The notes beneath the pieces are model-generated. The model worked only from the letters and a program-made list of their open reading frames with translations. It was not told where the DNA came from and ran no database searches. The translations under genes were made by a program, and so were the position numbers. A stretch of DNA of 64,000 bases, taken from assembly GCA_019722365.1 (NCBI GenBank), contig JADFUC010000869.1, positions 1-64,000 of the forward strand. The letters run 5' to 3'. The stretch comes from Lithospermum erythrorhizon. Lineage: Eukaryota; Streptophyta; Magnoliopsida; Boraginales; Boraginaceae. Below are positions 1 to 12,085 of the stretch, piece after piece. The first letter of the stretch is position 1; every line of letters starts with the position of its first letter.

Positions 1-254
1 AATTAATATATAACATTTATTTTCTAAATACTCCTTTAATCTCATATTTCTTTTAATTAATTTTTATAAATGTAAAAACACAAGAATCAGAAAAATAATA
101 ACTATTAAAACAAAAAAAAGAAGTTTACAAATAACAAATGTAATACAATAAGCAATCACGCTGCATAACTAATGAAATAGAATCCACACGGTACAATGTA
201 ATCGATCCACACTACAATCGCACTATTAAGACACATAATAAGATTCTTAAAAAT

Positions 255-1543
255 ATTTAATCACGAAACATTCCAAACTTTGCCCATACGCCGGGATTGC
301 ATCCCGTCAGAATTCCGATGATGTACATTTGCATCACGCAATTCAGATCTAGCACGCACATGATTTGCAAACGCAGTATCACCTCGCCGAGAACGGTCAC
401 AGCGCACTGCACCACTTGCCTCACATTGATCATAATCGCCCAATGTCGAAAGCATACGATTCAAGCTCATCCTCAACAATCATATTATGTAATATGATAC
501 ACGATTCACGACGATAGCCAAATCGCTTTATGTCCTACCAATCTAGCCGTCTTCACGAATGATTTTAAATCGAGTCAAGACTCCAACGCACGCTCAATGT
601 CCTTACGACATCCCTCCCCGATATTTTACAAACAACTTATCTGGTTCACTCTGAGGAAGTCTAATTGATTTGACGAAAGTTGGATAAAGGCGGCAGATAC
701 CATCACAGCATAGTACGCCATATATCATAAGGTCAAGATTCACAAAGAAGTTCACTTTCGTGTATTTCCTTGTCTGAACGTCATCAAACAATCTAAGTGG
801 GACTGGTTTGAACGCTTATATAATTCAATGTGCCCTATTATCCGAAAATCTACGCCAAATCCATAAATCATGGTAGGCAATCGCTTCAAGAATAACAAGG
901 GCGTTCCTTTACTTCCTCTAAGAAATCGACCTTCCCAAAGTTCAGGACAATTCTTTTTCCATTCCCAATGCATGCAGTCAATACTCCCAATCATTCCTGG
1001 GAACTCTCTCATCTCACTCAACACGCAAGATTCTCAGAGGTCATCTTCATTCGGGCTCTCTGCTACACTTGCTCATACAATTGTATGATTCCTTTATAAT
1101 CTACGTAGTTACTCCAACGCTCGTAGCATTCTATTTCGATATATTCATCTACCGCATCACCGAGACACCATGCTGAACATTCTCCTCCTCCGCATGGCCG
1201 CTGTACATTCAACGGCGATATGCCTTTTTTTTTTTTCACAAAGATCAACTCTTGGGGCGAAGCATTTGTCAATATTTGAAGGTCCCCAACGACTGAAGAA
1301 AACATGTTTTCGCATCCGAAATCGTCGACGAAACATGGCATCGTCGTATGTAGGTTCATTGGAGAAGTAGTCGTCAATCAATCTTTGGTTTGCTGCAGCA
1401 TGATCTCTTTTCAAATATTTTCTACTACTAGACGATGTCTCGAATTTTTCGGACGTAGCCACTAAATCGATGAGTGATATACTTCTTCGTTCGGGATTGC
1501 TTTTTGTAGCTTCAATATCAAAAATAAAATCAAACGGATCCAT
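255..1543 (-). pseudogene. PIF/Harbinger (HARBI1/ALP1-like) transposase, frameshifted remnant
   Basis: Read on the minus strand in several frames, this segment follows the plant PIF/Harbinger DDE transposase from end to end. The N-terminus begins MDPFDFIFDIE at 1543 and runs into a RKYLKRDHAAANQRL stretch and a RRRFRMRKHVF helix. The first catalytic Asp lies in GSIDCMHW (about 940-985), the second in a CCDGI block before FVKSIRLPQS (about 655-700), and the Glu in RKDIERAL (about 590-605). IILHNMIVEDE follows near 480. At least four frame changes separate these blocks, so no functional protein is made. The family cuts and pastes DNA in the nucleus together with a Myb/SANT partner, whose remnant lies upstream at about 2200-2930. 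The domain order is complete, so decay came after insertion of a full-length element. Confidence 0.85.
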
Positions 1544-2199
1544 TGAATTTCGCTTTGAATTTTTTTTGAAAATAAGAATAAGATTTGTAATATTAGTGTT
1601 TTGGATGAAGCCGGGTGTAGTATAAACCAGTTCTTATTTATAAAGAAATAGTGGTTAAAATCGACTGGATTGAATGCATTTGGTAATTAAATCAGCTTAA
1701 TTTTAAAAGATAAAGAATTCTATTTCATCGCAATGCAATAAATCGACGTTCTGGATTCAAGAGAATTAAATTGACTTAATTTTACCGTATAAAGATCTAA
1801 TTTTTATTGAAACCGCCAAACAAGCATATCAAAGCTAGAAACACAACAATGTTTAAAAAAACGCACATCAAGACAAAGAAAACATACACGAAAGATTAAA
1901 ACACACATCAAGCCGCAACACACACATCAAAGTGTAAGACAAACATCGATTTTGAGGACTAAATCATTTTCCAAACACCCGAGCCTCAATATCTCCAAAG
2001 TCGGGCTGGGCTCGGCTTCATCAAGACGCATCCTTCACTTACCTTCATAAACATTTCCATCTTCTTTACTTTGATTATCTCATGTCAAGCCATACAAGCA
2101 TTATTGCCCATTCGTTGCTCAAACTTGCCCTTATTGCTTTAAATTATTCCATCGCTTCTTGGCTTCACTCTTTGCCCTCTTCTTTTTTTACCTTTTTTC

Positions 2200-2930
2200 T
2201 GGCCAAGGCCCCTTCCCCTATCAAGTAGCAACGGATTCAATAAGCAGTTTCAGGTCACCACATCACTTCCGATCTCTCTTGATCCACCGCTACTGTGATC
2301 CAATATTTCCTCCAATCCGACTTCCATACCGTGGCTCCATCTCGCATAACCCGCCATTCTGACATCAAATTAAAAGTTAGCATTCTTACCACTTTTATAA
2401 GGGGCCTACGCGCTTTTGTCAATATATCATTCTCCAACCACTTTGTTTCATACGCTTACCGCTATCATGTTACCGGCCCATTTGCTCAATATTTTGCCGA
2501 TGAGTTGAAATGATTTTCGCAGTGCGCCCATCGCTACGAGTCTCGGGCGAACAATGCTCATTACAGTAATCATCAATTTTACCCCAATATGCTTCACTTT
2601 TCTAATTTCTTCCAACAACACTGTCTGTTCCATATTTGATCCAACCACTAAGTAGCACCAAATTTTTGTTCACCGTCCATTTTGGGGTTTTTCTTCAACG
2701 CCGGGTCGAATCCTCCACAATCGACTATCTTTCATTAAAGACCGCCACGGTACCAACATATCTTCGTCAAAAATGCGGCGAAATTCTCGTTGCCTCCAAT
2801 ATTCAAACATTTTCATTCTCCACCCGCACGTAGCTTATTTCATAAAGAAGTGCTCGGCCGAGAAATATCAGCATCAAGGACGCATACTGTGGATGATAAT
2901 TCGGCACACCGAAGCGCATAATAAATTGTA
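2200..2930 (-). pseudogene. Harbinger ORF1 (Myb/SANT-like, GST-T3-like) remnant
   Basis: Minus-strand translation in mixed frames gives the order of the plant Harbinger accessory protein, often annotated as glutathione S-transferase T3-like or NAM-associated. It runs from KNPKMDGEQ (about 2670), through a GKILSKWAG helix (about 2475), to ENDILTKARR and a FNLMSEWRVMRDG block (about 2330-2430). It lies upstream of, and on the same strand as, the transposase remnant, which is the usual two-gene arrangement: ORF1 binds DNA and brings the transposase to the element ends. Several frameshifts and stops make it non-functional. The assignment rests on recognised short blocks. Confidence 0.65.
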
Positions 2931-3550
2931 CAAATTCCGCTGAAATCAAATTCGTGGATATTTCATGACGCCATTGACGTAAGATTGGACATCAAATTAA
3001 TAATTAAAGGGATTTTTGATAAATTAAAAGCGGTAATTTGATGGATTATCGTAAATCATTATTAGATCCATTTCACTAAAAAAAGATAGTTAAAGATTAA
3101 AAAACAAGAAAGTTATTATATTGAAAAGCGTGTTTTTTTATATCCAAATCAATCGAAATTGCCCTATTTATGTATAAACGCATTAATTTTGAGAAACAAA
3201 TTTAAAAAAATTAATTTGTTATCAAATAATTGATCCTAATAATCAGATGATAAAAATCGTGAAATCGAACTACCCAATCAAAACGCGACACGCATACAAC
3301 TATCTCTCCTCTCGGCTGACAACGCTGGCTTCCACGCAAGGCCAAGGCTCGCTATGATTAATTTAGCTGACGTGGCGCTGGGCTGGCGGCTGACACGCTA
3401 TTCAAGGCCAATTAACAAACAACACTAACAAATTTTAATAATTTTACTCCAATTTAATCCACATCACTTTTACACATTTTTCAACTACCCCATTACACTT
3501 CATTTTTTTTTCAACATGTTGAAACTATTTTTCAACATCTCCATCAGAAG

Positions 3551-5492
3551 TTACCTAACGCGGTAGATTTCGATGATGCTAAGGAAAGCTATCATATACA
3601 CACACCGTATCAATTTTTTTAAATAAACGACAATTTCGCTTTTAATGAAACTTTTAACTACTACACTTGCAAATGCGGAGCAAGAAAATAGCTGGTTTCC
3701 ACACCCAAACCCAACACTATTCAATGTGTGTATAAACAGCTCAGTAGAGAAAAGGAGACGTTCCTTTCGTAATTTATTGCTTCATCGTCCAACTGGAATT
3801 ATTTAATTTCATAATTTGGCATGTGATTGTTAAATTGACATTACAGACAATTTTATTCGAAACTGACAATGTGGTGTTTTTGCAGATACCAAATGATATT
3901 AGCAAGTTGGCAATTAACTCTTATTGTGAAAGTCAAACTCAGCAGAAGATAGAAAGCAGTAGAAAATTGAGCAATGGGACAAGATTTTAGCCGGTACGGG
4001 TGCTATGCTCTCTTAATTGTCTAGATATAGCGGTGTACTTTGTGGTGAAATTCTAAGGCTCTATTTAGTTCATGATATTTTTTCTTAGAAAAAATTTCAA
4101 GAAATTTTCTGGAAATCAGTTTTTCGTTTAGGTTTTCAGTTTTTCTGAAGATGTGTTTAGTTAGACCAACATAAATCAGTTTTTCTATTATCTCCCATAT
4201 TAGAAGATCATTGAAGAAGGTAAGCTTTAGAGAAGAAGATATTTTGGAAAAGAAGATATATGATTTCATTGATTGAATTTGGGAAAGTGATACCATATAT
4301 AGTTAATTAACTGATTACACCGTTTATACTTCTGGACATATTAGGAGTCCAAAAATTACGAAAAAAAAAAAATTCAAAAAAGTTATTATCTTATTAATTT
4401 TATTTGTAATTTTTTAAATTGACCTAAATCGGGACCGATAAATTTATATTTTTGTATAGCTTTATTAATTTATCGAAGATTAATTTAAAGCACTTCTAGT
4501 GATATGTGTTAGTATTGTTTTTTAATACGCGCTATGCGATACACGCAAGACGATAATTAATAAAATATTGACACAAATTTGCATATGTAATTTTTGATAT
4601 AGAAATATTTGTTAAATATATTTCTTTATTATTTTCAATTTTATTTTTAACTCAAGGCCTCAGACAATATTAAAAATCGTATTACGATATTCGCAATAAC
4701 AACCGCAGTACATGTGGGTTATTAATATATATGGTACCTATCTCTCTTTATCTATGGTCGTGCTTGTTGGAGTTTGAAAGAAATTTTCAGGCAAATAACT
4801 GGTGTCAATCTAGCCTCAATCGTTGATTGCGGCCCCAAAATCACTATATATGTACACCTACCGAAATGTTTGTCGGAGGCCTATCCACAGCCGATCAAAC
4901 ACGAAGTTGATATTTCTAAGTCGATTTTGGCTAGTTTTCTTATTGGGATGCAGTGCTTGTGACCTGCAAGATCTACGTAGCCTTACGTGATACGAAATAA
5001 GCATGAAGTCTTTACAGGTGAAGGGAACACCACCACCTCACCTGGCTGGCCGGAATCAACCTCAGAGTGCTAGACAGTGAGAGTTTATTTTTATTCTGGG
5101 ACTCATGGTAGCTTTATTATACCTCTTGTAGCGCTAAAATACCATGGTATTCAAGCAGGAAGATATACGGTAGATCACAGGTTCCAGCTGCCATGAGAAA
5201 ACATCCAATCGAGAGGTCGAGTAAGTGGGTTCGAAATATGTAACAATCTTCACGATATTATTAATGATTCCGGCAGCTATGCTGGGATGATCTTTCATAT
5301 CGGCGGAAAAAGAGGTGAAAATCTCGTTGCCTCATTTAATTTCCTCTTATTATTTTCTTTTCTGTCATTGCTATCTAAAATTAAGAAGATATCATCCTGG
5401 CTTGGTTCGCCGTCGGGATTTATCCAGCTATTGAAGATAAGATTGGTTAAGTAATAGTATATGATTCCTAACAGTACTGAGTAATATATATT
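3551..5492. other. Intergenic DNA, no gene recognised
   Basis: AT-rich sequence. A 91-codon minus-strand ORF (4021-4296) and a 62-codon plus-strand ORF (4774-4962) have no recognisable motif and look like chance. The stretch 4780-5250 is less AT-rich than its surroundings and could be an old gene or element fragment, but no frame stays open. Confidence 0.5.
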
Positions 5493-5596
5493 GTGAAGAA
5501 ATACCTAATTCTAACGAAGAAAGAGATTTTGTTTGGTTATACCATATAGTGAAGGAATACCTAATTCTAACGAAGAAAGAGATTTTGTTTGGTCAT
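5493..5596. repeat. 56-bp tandem duplication
   Basis: Two adjacent copies start at 5493 and 5549. They share GTGAAGAAATAC / GTGAAGGAATAC followed by an almost identical run ending in TTTGTTTGGTTAT / TTTGTTTGGTCAT. Only a few positions differ, so the duplication is fairly recent. It lies in non-coding DNA. Confidence 0.85.
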
Positions 5597-6249
5597 AGAT
5601 GGATGTTTTTTAATTGAGGATTTAGAGGATATTTAAGATATTCAATGAATACCCAACATCAAAGGAAGTTTAGTAAAGATGGTTAAGTCGACAGCCTTCC
5701 ATCTAAGTTGCCTGGGTGCAATATGTATACATTCAGGCATCCATCTACGTCGTACACGTCCTACCAAACTCCTACATAATAGGTGTATTATACAATAGGT
5801 ACCAATTTTGTAATTCAATATTAGTTAAGGGTATCGATTAATTTTTGAACATATTTAGCTAAATCCTTATTTTACAAGTACTACTATAATTATAGTAATT
5901 TTTATATGTAACTAAGACTTGACATATGTTTTAAATGAATTATGATAAACAATTTTAAATGTGTTAATATGAACCTCTTGTCTTTATTTGGAGATATTTT
6001 TATAAGTTCTTTTTGTTTTTATTTTAAATTTTGATTTGATAGTTATAATCTAATACAAAGCTTCAAACACAAGTACATTTTTTTCTTCTAAGAATAGTGT
6101 AACTTATATATATTCTTAATATGATTTTTTTATTTAATCTTCTTATTTATTTTGTTTTGAGATAACAAATTATTTCAACTAAAAAATATTCATCAACTAT
6201 ATTTCAAATAGTTAGATATGTTATTCTAGACTATTTTATATTTATATTA

Positions 6250-6253
<4 letters not shown>

Positions 6254-6288
<35 letters not shown>
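6254..6288. repeat. (AT)n microsatellite
   Basis: About 35 bp of uninterrupted AT dinucleotides in intergenic DNA. Confidence 0.95.
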
Positions 6289-6291
<3 letters not shown>

Positions 6292-6679
6292 TTTATGACT
6301 TAATCAATATTTTATGATTTCTTTTATATATATAATGAAAGTCGAAAAGAAGTGTTTAGTACACTAGACACTTGTTATTTTGTTTATTATCAAGTAATGG
6401 TATTGAAGAAAATGTAAATAAAATTTGTGTAATCGGTTTAAAGTAAAAAAATCTTAGGTGTCATTAGCAAAATTAAAAGTTGTAATATTTGAATAAAATG
6501 AATACCCGAGTTTAATCACGTGATCTGTCTCTCTCTGCTTACAAGTTACACCCGTTTCTTTTGGGTTTACTTTCTCAAGCCTAACAATGGAGCATTGCAA
6601 AATTTAAACTCTTTCATCGATCAAAAATGGTAAAAAAGACGTTCAATTAACAATCAAGCATTTATTAGTTGTTCTCCTA

Positions 6680-6960
6680 AGTAGACGTGGCAACTGGGCC
6701 GGAGTTCTATGGATCGCTCTCGTTAACCGACTCGCTACCGCTTCGTGGTCGGGCCACGCTCGTTAGGGCCCACGTCCGCTTCAAGGTCGGCCCACTTACT
6801 AACGGGGCGGGGCGGGCCGCAGGTTTTAGCTAAAAAATGTTCGCCCCAAGACACGCTCGCTACGGGATTCCTGGCTGACGCTCGACTGCTGCTCTAAGCA
6901 CACGCTCGCTAGCTTGCTCAGACGTAATGGACGCCCCGCTAAATTAAACCGGACGTCCTA
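6680..6960. mobile_element. GC-rich GGGCC-type terminal sequence, probably a decayed hAT-like element
   Basis: A sharply GC-rich island in AT-rich DNA, with repeated GGGCC, GGCCCAC and GGGGCGGGGCGGGCC motifs. Plant hAT-like elements often carry such degenerate GGGCC arrays at their termini. No transposase was found beside it; the family is inferred from composition and motif style only. Confidence 0.35.
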
Positions 6961-8450
6961 TAATAAGCATCTTAAATTGATTCCTTATTCGATTACCGAT
7001 GTCCGCTTTTATTCTACCTGACGTCCGTAAGTAAATGTAAAAAATACCAAGCTTCAAAGAAGATATCCGAGAGCATGACGTCCGGCTGACTACCGACGTC
7101 CGTTCGTAAAAATAGCCAAGCTTCTCCTCCTATAAATAAAGTTAACCACAATCTCTATTCATTACTCACATCAAATATCATCATCATTAATTCATATTAC
7201 TTCAATTATACAAGCTCTGGGGCTTCATTCCACACATTAAATATATATCATACTTTGCCTAGCTTACTACTTCAATTATAAACGTTTCTATATATTCATC
7301 TCGAGTAATAAATAATTTGATCAAGAATTTCCAAAGAATTAGCATCATCATCTTCAATCGATTACGAGTTGCATTAAAATTGGTACAATATTTCCATCCT
7401 ACTCATTTTATTATATTACTTGTTTACTTGGTATAATCTTGTTAGAATTTCAACTTATTTAGTATTGTAAGTTTTTTTATTACAATGGCTCCTCAAAGCA
7501 CTAAATATTAATCGGAGCATAACTACAATCGACATAAACCCCAACACAAACTCCCTCAATAGACCCAAACTTAGTCGCTAAGTGATAATTTTAATAATAT
7601 GTATCTAGACGATTTATGATACCGGGTGAGGGGAAGTAGATTTTAGTCAAGCCGAAAAGTGCAAAATAAGAGAGATGTAAACCCAATATCCACTAAGAAT
7701 CATCCCGAAGCAAGACCGTAAAAAAGTTTAGTTCAAAGAAAGACATCACCGGGTTTGGAAATACTTTGTGCCCCATCGTGAAAATGTATAAAAGCTACGA
7801 TATTTCTCAGAAAACATATATAGCTATAAAGACTATGCGAACCTGGGCTATTTTATTAGACACGCTTGATGACTCCTAAGTTTGACACATCGAACAAGAC
7901 ATCAACGTATTTAAATAGAAGGAACTTTAAGAAGAAGATAACAATGATTTGCTCTATTACAAGATGAAGTTGATCAAGAATGAACTTGTACTTCTTTAAT
8001 TTATTATGTTGATTTATGTAAACTCTTGGCCCGCACGAAAGATAAAATGCGAACGGTTTAATAAAAAAAATGTTTTTATATTTTCATTTCATATTTTATG
8101 ATTATCTTATTATAAAGTTTTCGAGCAAACTACCAAACGGACGCCCTCTATACTTCGAACGGACGCCCCTCCATACTTCCAACGGATGTCCTCTATACTT
8201 CGAACGGATGTCCTTACATATACTTCGAACCGAAGTCTTCAGAATCAAACGATGTCCGGGTACGTAGAGTCGCTGCGCATTTTAATTTTAAACGACGCTC
8301 CGATAATCAAACGGACGTCCGCTTAATTATATTATTGTTTCAAAGCGGACGCCCGATAAACGAAATCCGGACGTCCGGCATGCAGAGTCAATAGATAAGC
8401 ACTTTAAGCGGACGCCCGATAATCGGAACGGACATCCGCTAATCGCGATT
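6940..8450. repeat. Clustered GACGTCCG-type repeats of a decayed DNA transposon
   Basis: The motif GGACGTCCG and its variants (GGACGCCCG, GACGTCCGT) recur at about 6951, 7017, 7077, 7095, 8140-8230, 8306, 8346, 8366, 8408 and 8430. Both clusters are followed by a TATA-like box (TATAAATAAAG near 7131, TATAAATTG near 8461) and a pyrimidine-rich leader. This is the layout of subterminal repeats in front of a transposon promoter. The coding-like DNA behind each (7480-8000, 8640-9960) is too broken to name. The motif returns at about 10230-10440. Confidence 0.5.
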
Positions 8451-8639
8451 TTCGTGCCTTATAAATTGCTCCAAACCCTAATTGTTCTTCTTTCATTTTC
8501 TCAATCAGAACGATTATAACAATTAAAATTTCATATTTTCTTCTACTTCTACTATAAAAACTTCATCTTTTTCCTAAATTTATGTACAAAGTGTTCTATA
8601 AATTTAAAGAACACATTTTCACATTTTCTAATTTGCTAA

Positions 8640-10460
8640 TTGTCTCAATTATTCACAAATGCAAGCAGTGTATCACAAATGCGAGTGAGGAGAAAGCAGT
8701 GGAAAGTGAAATAAAGAGCGAGGAGTGAGTCTCCTCGCCTCCACCGCCAATTATTGACTTCCGCCGAGCTCAACAAGTTTACGTAAGAAAACCATCCAAC
8801 CGGTATGTATGTCGATGAAAAGAACTTGAAGCGTACAAATGCCAATGTTGGTTTGAATTTTCATGGATGGTCAATCTGCTAAGTTTAATTGTATACGGTT
8901 CCCTAATTGCTTAGAGAATTTATATGTATACGCAAGCCGATGATTCAATTATTTGGTGATATTCATGGTAAAAAGGCATTTTAGATTCTCATATGATAGC
9001 TCAAGAATTTGGAATTGAAGATTATAATGACCACTTTTCTCCAATGGCTCCTAGAAATCGGAGTTTAAATTGTCCATTTACTCCGCATTTAAGCAATTAG
9101 TTATTTTAACAACGATAGAATGCGTGATGATGATAAAAAGCTGAGGCATACGATGACCGGTCAACAAAGCTACTTTTAAGATTGTAAAAGATATTTTGAT
9201 AAGCCATTAAAAGCAACGATCAATCGCCGAAATAATATTCATACCTTAGTCACATACGCTTATTGAACGAGAAGCTAAGATCAACTCGCTTAGATTGATT
9301 ATTAAAAATATGGATGTGAGAAGCGGGAAAGTCGCCTTGCCGTATGGTATGTCGATATCCAATTTCGTAAATCTAGGGGTGAATGTGAATAAGGAAATGC
9401 CTGAATTGCGGAGTTCAACACAAAAGATCGGGAGCAACTCGACCAAATCAAGAAATATATATCGGGTGGAGCATGAGTCAGGGTCAAAATGGAGTGTATG
9501 AATTGTTCGAGTCTGGCTGGGCGAAGAAATTGGGAACAAAATGGTCAGAAGCGCACCACACAACTTCCATTAAGCGACGGAAGCCGAATCCCTTGAGATC
9601 CGCTCCCTCGTATTCGGTGCCCTAGCCAAGCAGTTTACTGGCTATCTCGTCCGTCCTGCGGACCATGATCAGAGTCCTCCGAGCGACCACGGTATGTTGT
9701 TGATATTAACAAAGCGTATTTAATGCAATGTATTCTATATTGATTAAATTATATACACCATCATTATTTTTATTGAATAATAAATGCTGTAGGTTGAAAA
9801 TACGCAACTCGAACGCAGTAGGATCAAGCATCGCTTGGATTCCGCTGATCGTCGTGTAACGAATTGAAAACGGATATATATGACGCCGCATCCGCGTATC
9901 CACGCCACCGATCTTTCACACCCAAATCCCCAAGATACGATAAGGAAGATGAAGAATAATGTTTTATGTTTTTATTTTCTTTTATAAATGAACTTTTAGT
10001 TTATTTTGTTTCATAGATGGATGAACTTTGGTTAGTTTAATGTTTACGGTATGTTTTATTCTATGGATGTTAAACTGCGGTCTCGAATGTTTGAAGTTTG
10101 TTTTATGATTTTGTTGGATTTCGATGATATTTATGGGAAGTTTTTTATGGCCACAGGCGTTCGCTTTTTTATTTGCAATATAGTGTAAAGAAAGTACTTG
10201 TGACGATAAACTATTCTTTTCGGAATCGGACGCCCACTTGGGCCAACCGGACGCCCGGCTGGGGTTCGCTGGATCGGGCAAGATTCGCTTCGCACACTAC
10301 TACGCTAAAATGGGCTGGAAATGCCTGGCCTCATATTCTCCGTGCGCCGCTCGCCGGGCACACTCAAGTTAAGCCACCGCTCGCGGGATACGACACGGGA
10401 CCGCTCGCGTCTGCCCTTAACGGACGCAAGGCCGTCCGCCCACTTCGCTTCCCATCGCCT
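8640..10460. other. Broken coding-like DNA of an unidentified element
   Basis: No ORF longer than about 115 codons and no conserved domain recognised. The right end (10230-10460) is GC-rich and repeats GGACGCCCG motifs, suggesting the far end of the element that starts near 8130. The 115-codon plus ORF at 10173-10520 is formed by this GC-rich repeat sequence and is not considered a gene. Confidence 0.4.
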
Positions 10461-10782
10461 ACTCCTAAGTCTTATCTCATGAAAATTAAAAACAGCTTGA
10501 TTATGCCTCGGTCTTCGTGAGAAGCTTGAATACGATTTAAAATGGAAAAAGGAACAGGCAACGAAACTGTTAAGGACCGATGATTTATGAAAACAAGTAA
10601 AATGAGTGCCTATCCCAAGACCATTACTTCAACGCCGTCGAGACGGCGCTGTTAATTGCAAGACTTCTCTATGCAGAAAGACAAGGAGTCTCGATTTTAC
10701 CTCTATATAAGTAAAAATACCGGTCATTTCAGGTTTCACAAGCCGTTGGCTAAGATATCGCGCTCGGTCACTACATGTTTCA

Positions 10783-12081
10783 TGTATAACTCAGAATAGA
10801 CATACCGTTGTACGAATAATTATCCTTACGTGGTGGTAAATAAGGATTACACACTATTTTTGTCTTTTTCAGATTTTACGATAAATTACAAATTTTAACT
10901 AATTTTGAATTCGGATACGTGATAAACTATCCCACGTATCAAAAGAATAATAATAGAAATTAATTATATTGTATAAAAAGCGGAATATAAAGATGAACAA
11001 ATATAACTAATGTAAAGTAAACAAAAAATGAAAGACAAAGAACGACCAATGATTTTAGCTTAACTTCTCGGGTTTTCCTAGTGCTCGACCGCCGCTTCTT
11101 TCCAACCTCGGATTTTATGAAAGATCGTACCACTATCAATACGATAAAAAACTCCGAGTTCTAACGCAGTTGTAACTCCAAATAGATCTATGTAACTCTA
11201 GTTAACTGGCTGCTAGAAACCCAAAGCCCGCCTAGATTTCTAACTCTTAATCTCCCGATTAAGAACCCAAGAAAAACTTAGGATTTACCTTAATCTCCCG
11301 ACAACCCAAGAAACAACTTAGGATTTCTATAATCTTAATCTCCTCATTAAGAACCTGGCAACAACTTAGATTTCTATCCTCTCACCCTTGGTTTATCTAG
11401 TTGAACGGTAGGATTAAGAATGCTTTTGAGGCGGCTTATATAGACTTTCAAAACGCCCAAGAAAAAACCTAAGTGTAGTGGTGTTGCCGGGTCCCGACCA
11501 ACTCCCCAACCTTGAGAGCAATTCCACTTCGGGAGAAGATCGAGCACCAGTGTCCCGACCTAAGTTGACGACGGGTTTTCAACATGAAAATGAGTTTCGA
11601 AACTTGATTTTGCCCTTGAACAGTATGATTTCAACCCGTTATGCCACACAGTCATATTGGTTGAATCCAAGCTCAATTCATGTTCTAATCAAGCTTCGAA
11701 AAGACATTATTTTCAAACGTTTTTTGGGGCCAATTAAAAACCATTAAACTTGCATTCTTAATTATAAACAAGAATACAAGAGATTTTTACAAAAAAATCC
11801 TATTACACAAAAAGTCTTCAATTCTTCAATACAAATACCTGACTTGGAATGCTACATAATCTCCACGATCGCACTACTAAAGCCTAATCAAAATATATTA
11901 GTCCCGAATGCCATAATTAGAAATATTATGATTACCTTTTTCCACAATAAGTGCAGGAGAAACGAGGTTTACCTGCTGACGGAGAGTATTTATTAATTTG
12001 AAACATCGAAGGATTAGCTTCAACAAACTTATTGTAGGAAAGCTGAGGCACGATTCAAAAACATAAGAATTATTACCTTCA
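10783..12081 (-). repeat. LTR (left copy; 3' LTR of a minus-strand copia element)
   Basis: About 1.3 kb that matches 13656-14898 in the same orientation over its whole length: the GGATTACACACTATTTTTGTC block, the TATAAAAAGCGGAATATAAAG block, the AACCCAAGAAACAACTTAGG repeats, the GCTTTTGAGGC block, the GTTGCCGGGTCCCGACCAACTCC block and the CGATCGCACTACTAAAG block. It opens with TG at 10783 and ends with CA at 12081. It is next to a polypurine tract read on the minus strand (AAAAGGGGTTAGG, about 12084-12097), which fixes the orientation. Many small indels separate the two LTRs. Confidence 0.8.
11256..11395. repeat. About 50-bp tandem repeats inside the left LTR
   Basis: Three degraded copies of a unit containing AACCCAAGAAACAACTTAGG, TTTCTATCCTC and TTAATCTCCCGATT. 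They correspond to the better-preserved array at 14111-14259 in the right LTR. Confidence 0.7.
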
Positions 12082-12085
12082 TATC

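Larger units (their letters stand above)
1..3550 (-). mobile_element. PIF/Harbinger DNA transposon, left end beyond the window
   Basis: The transposase and ORF1 remnants share one strand and sit in about 3.5 kb, a normal size for an autonomous plant Harbinger. The right part (3300-3550) holds non-coding sequence with GCTGACGTGGC and repeated AACATGTTGAAA / TTTTTCAACATC motifs typical of the termini. A plausible end is near 3550, next to a TTA trinucleotide (3551-3553), which is the target-site preference of the superfamily. No terminal inverted repeat could be matched because the other end is outside the window or degraded. Confidence 0.55.

Noticed and set aside
10173..10520. 115-codon plus-strand ORF
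   Set aside because: Made of GC-rich GGACGCCCG-type repeat DNA; no protein motif.
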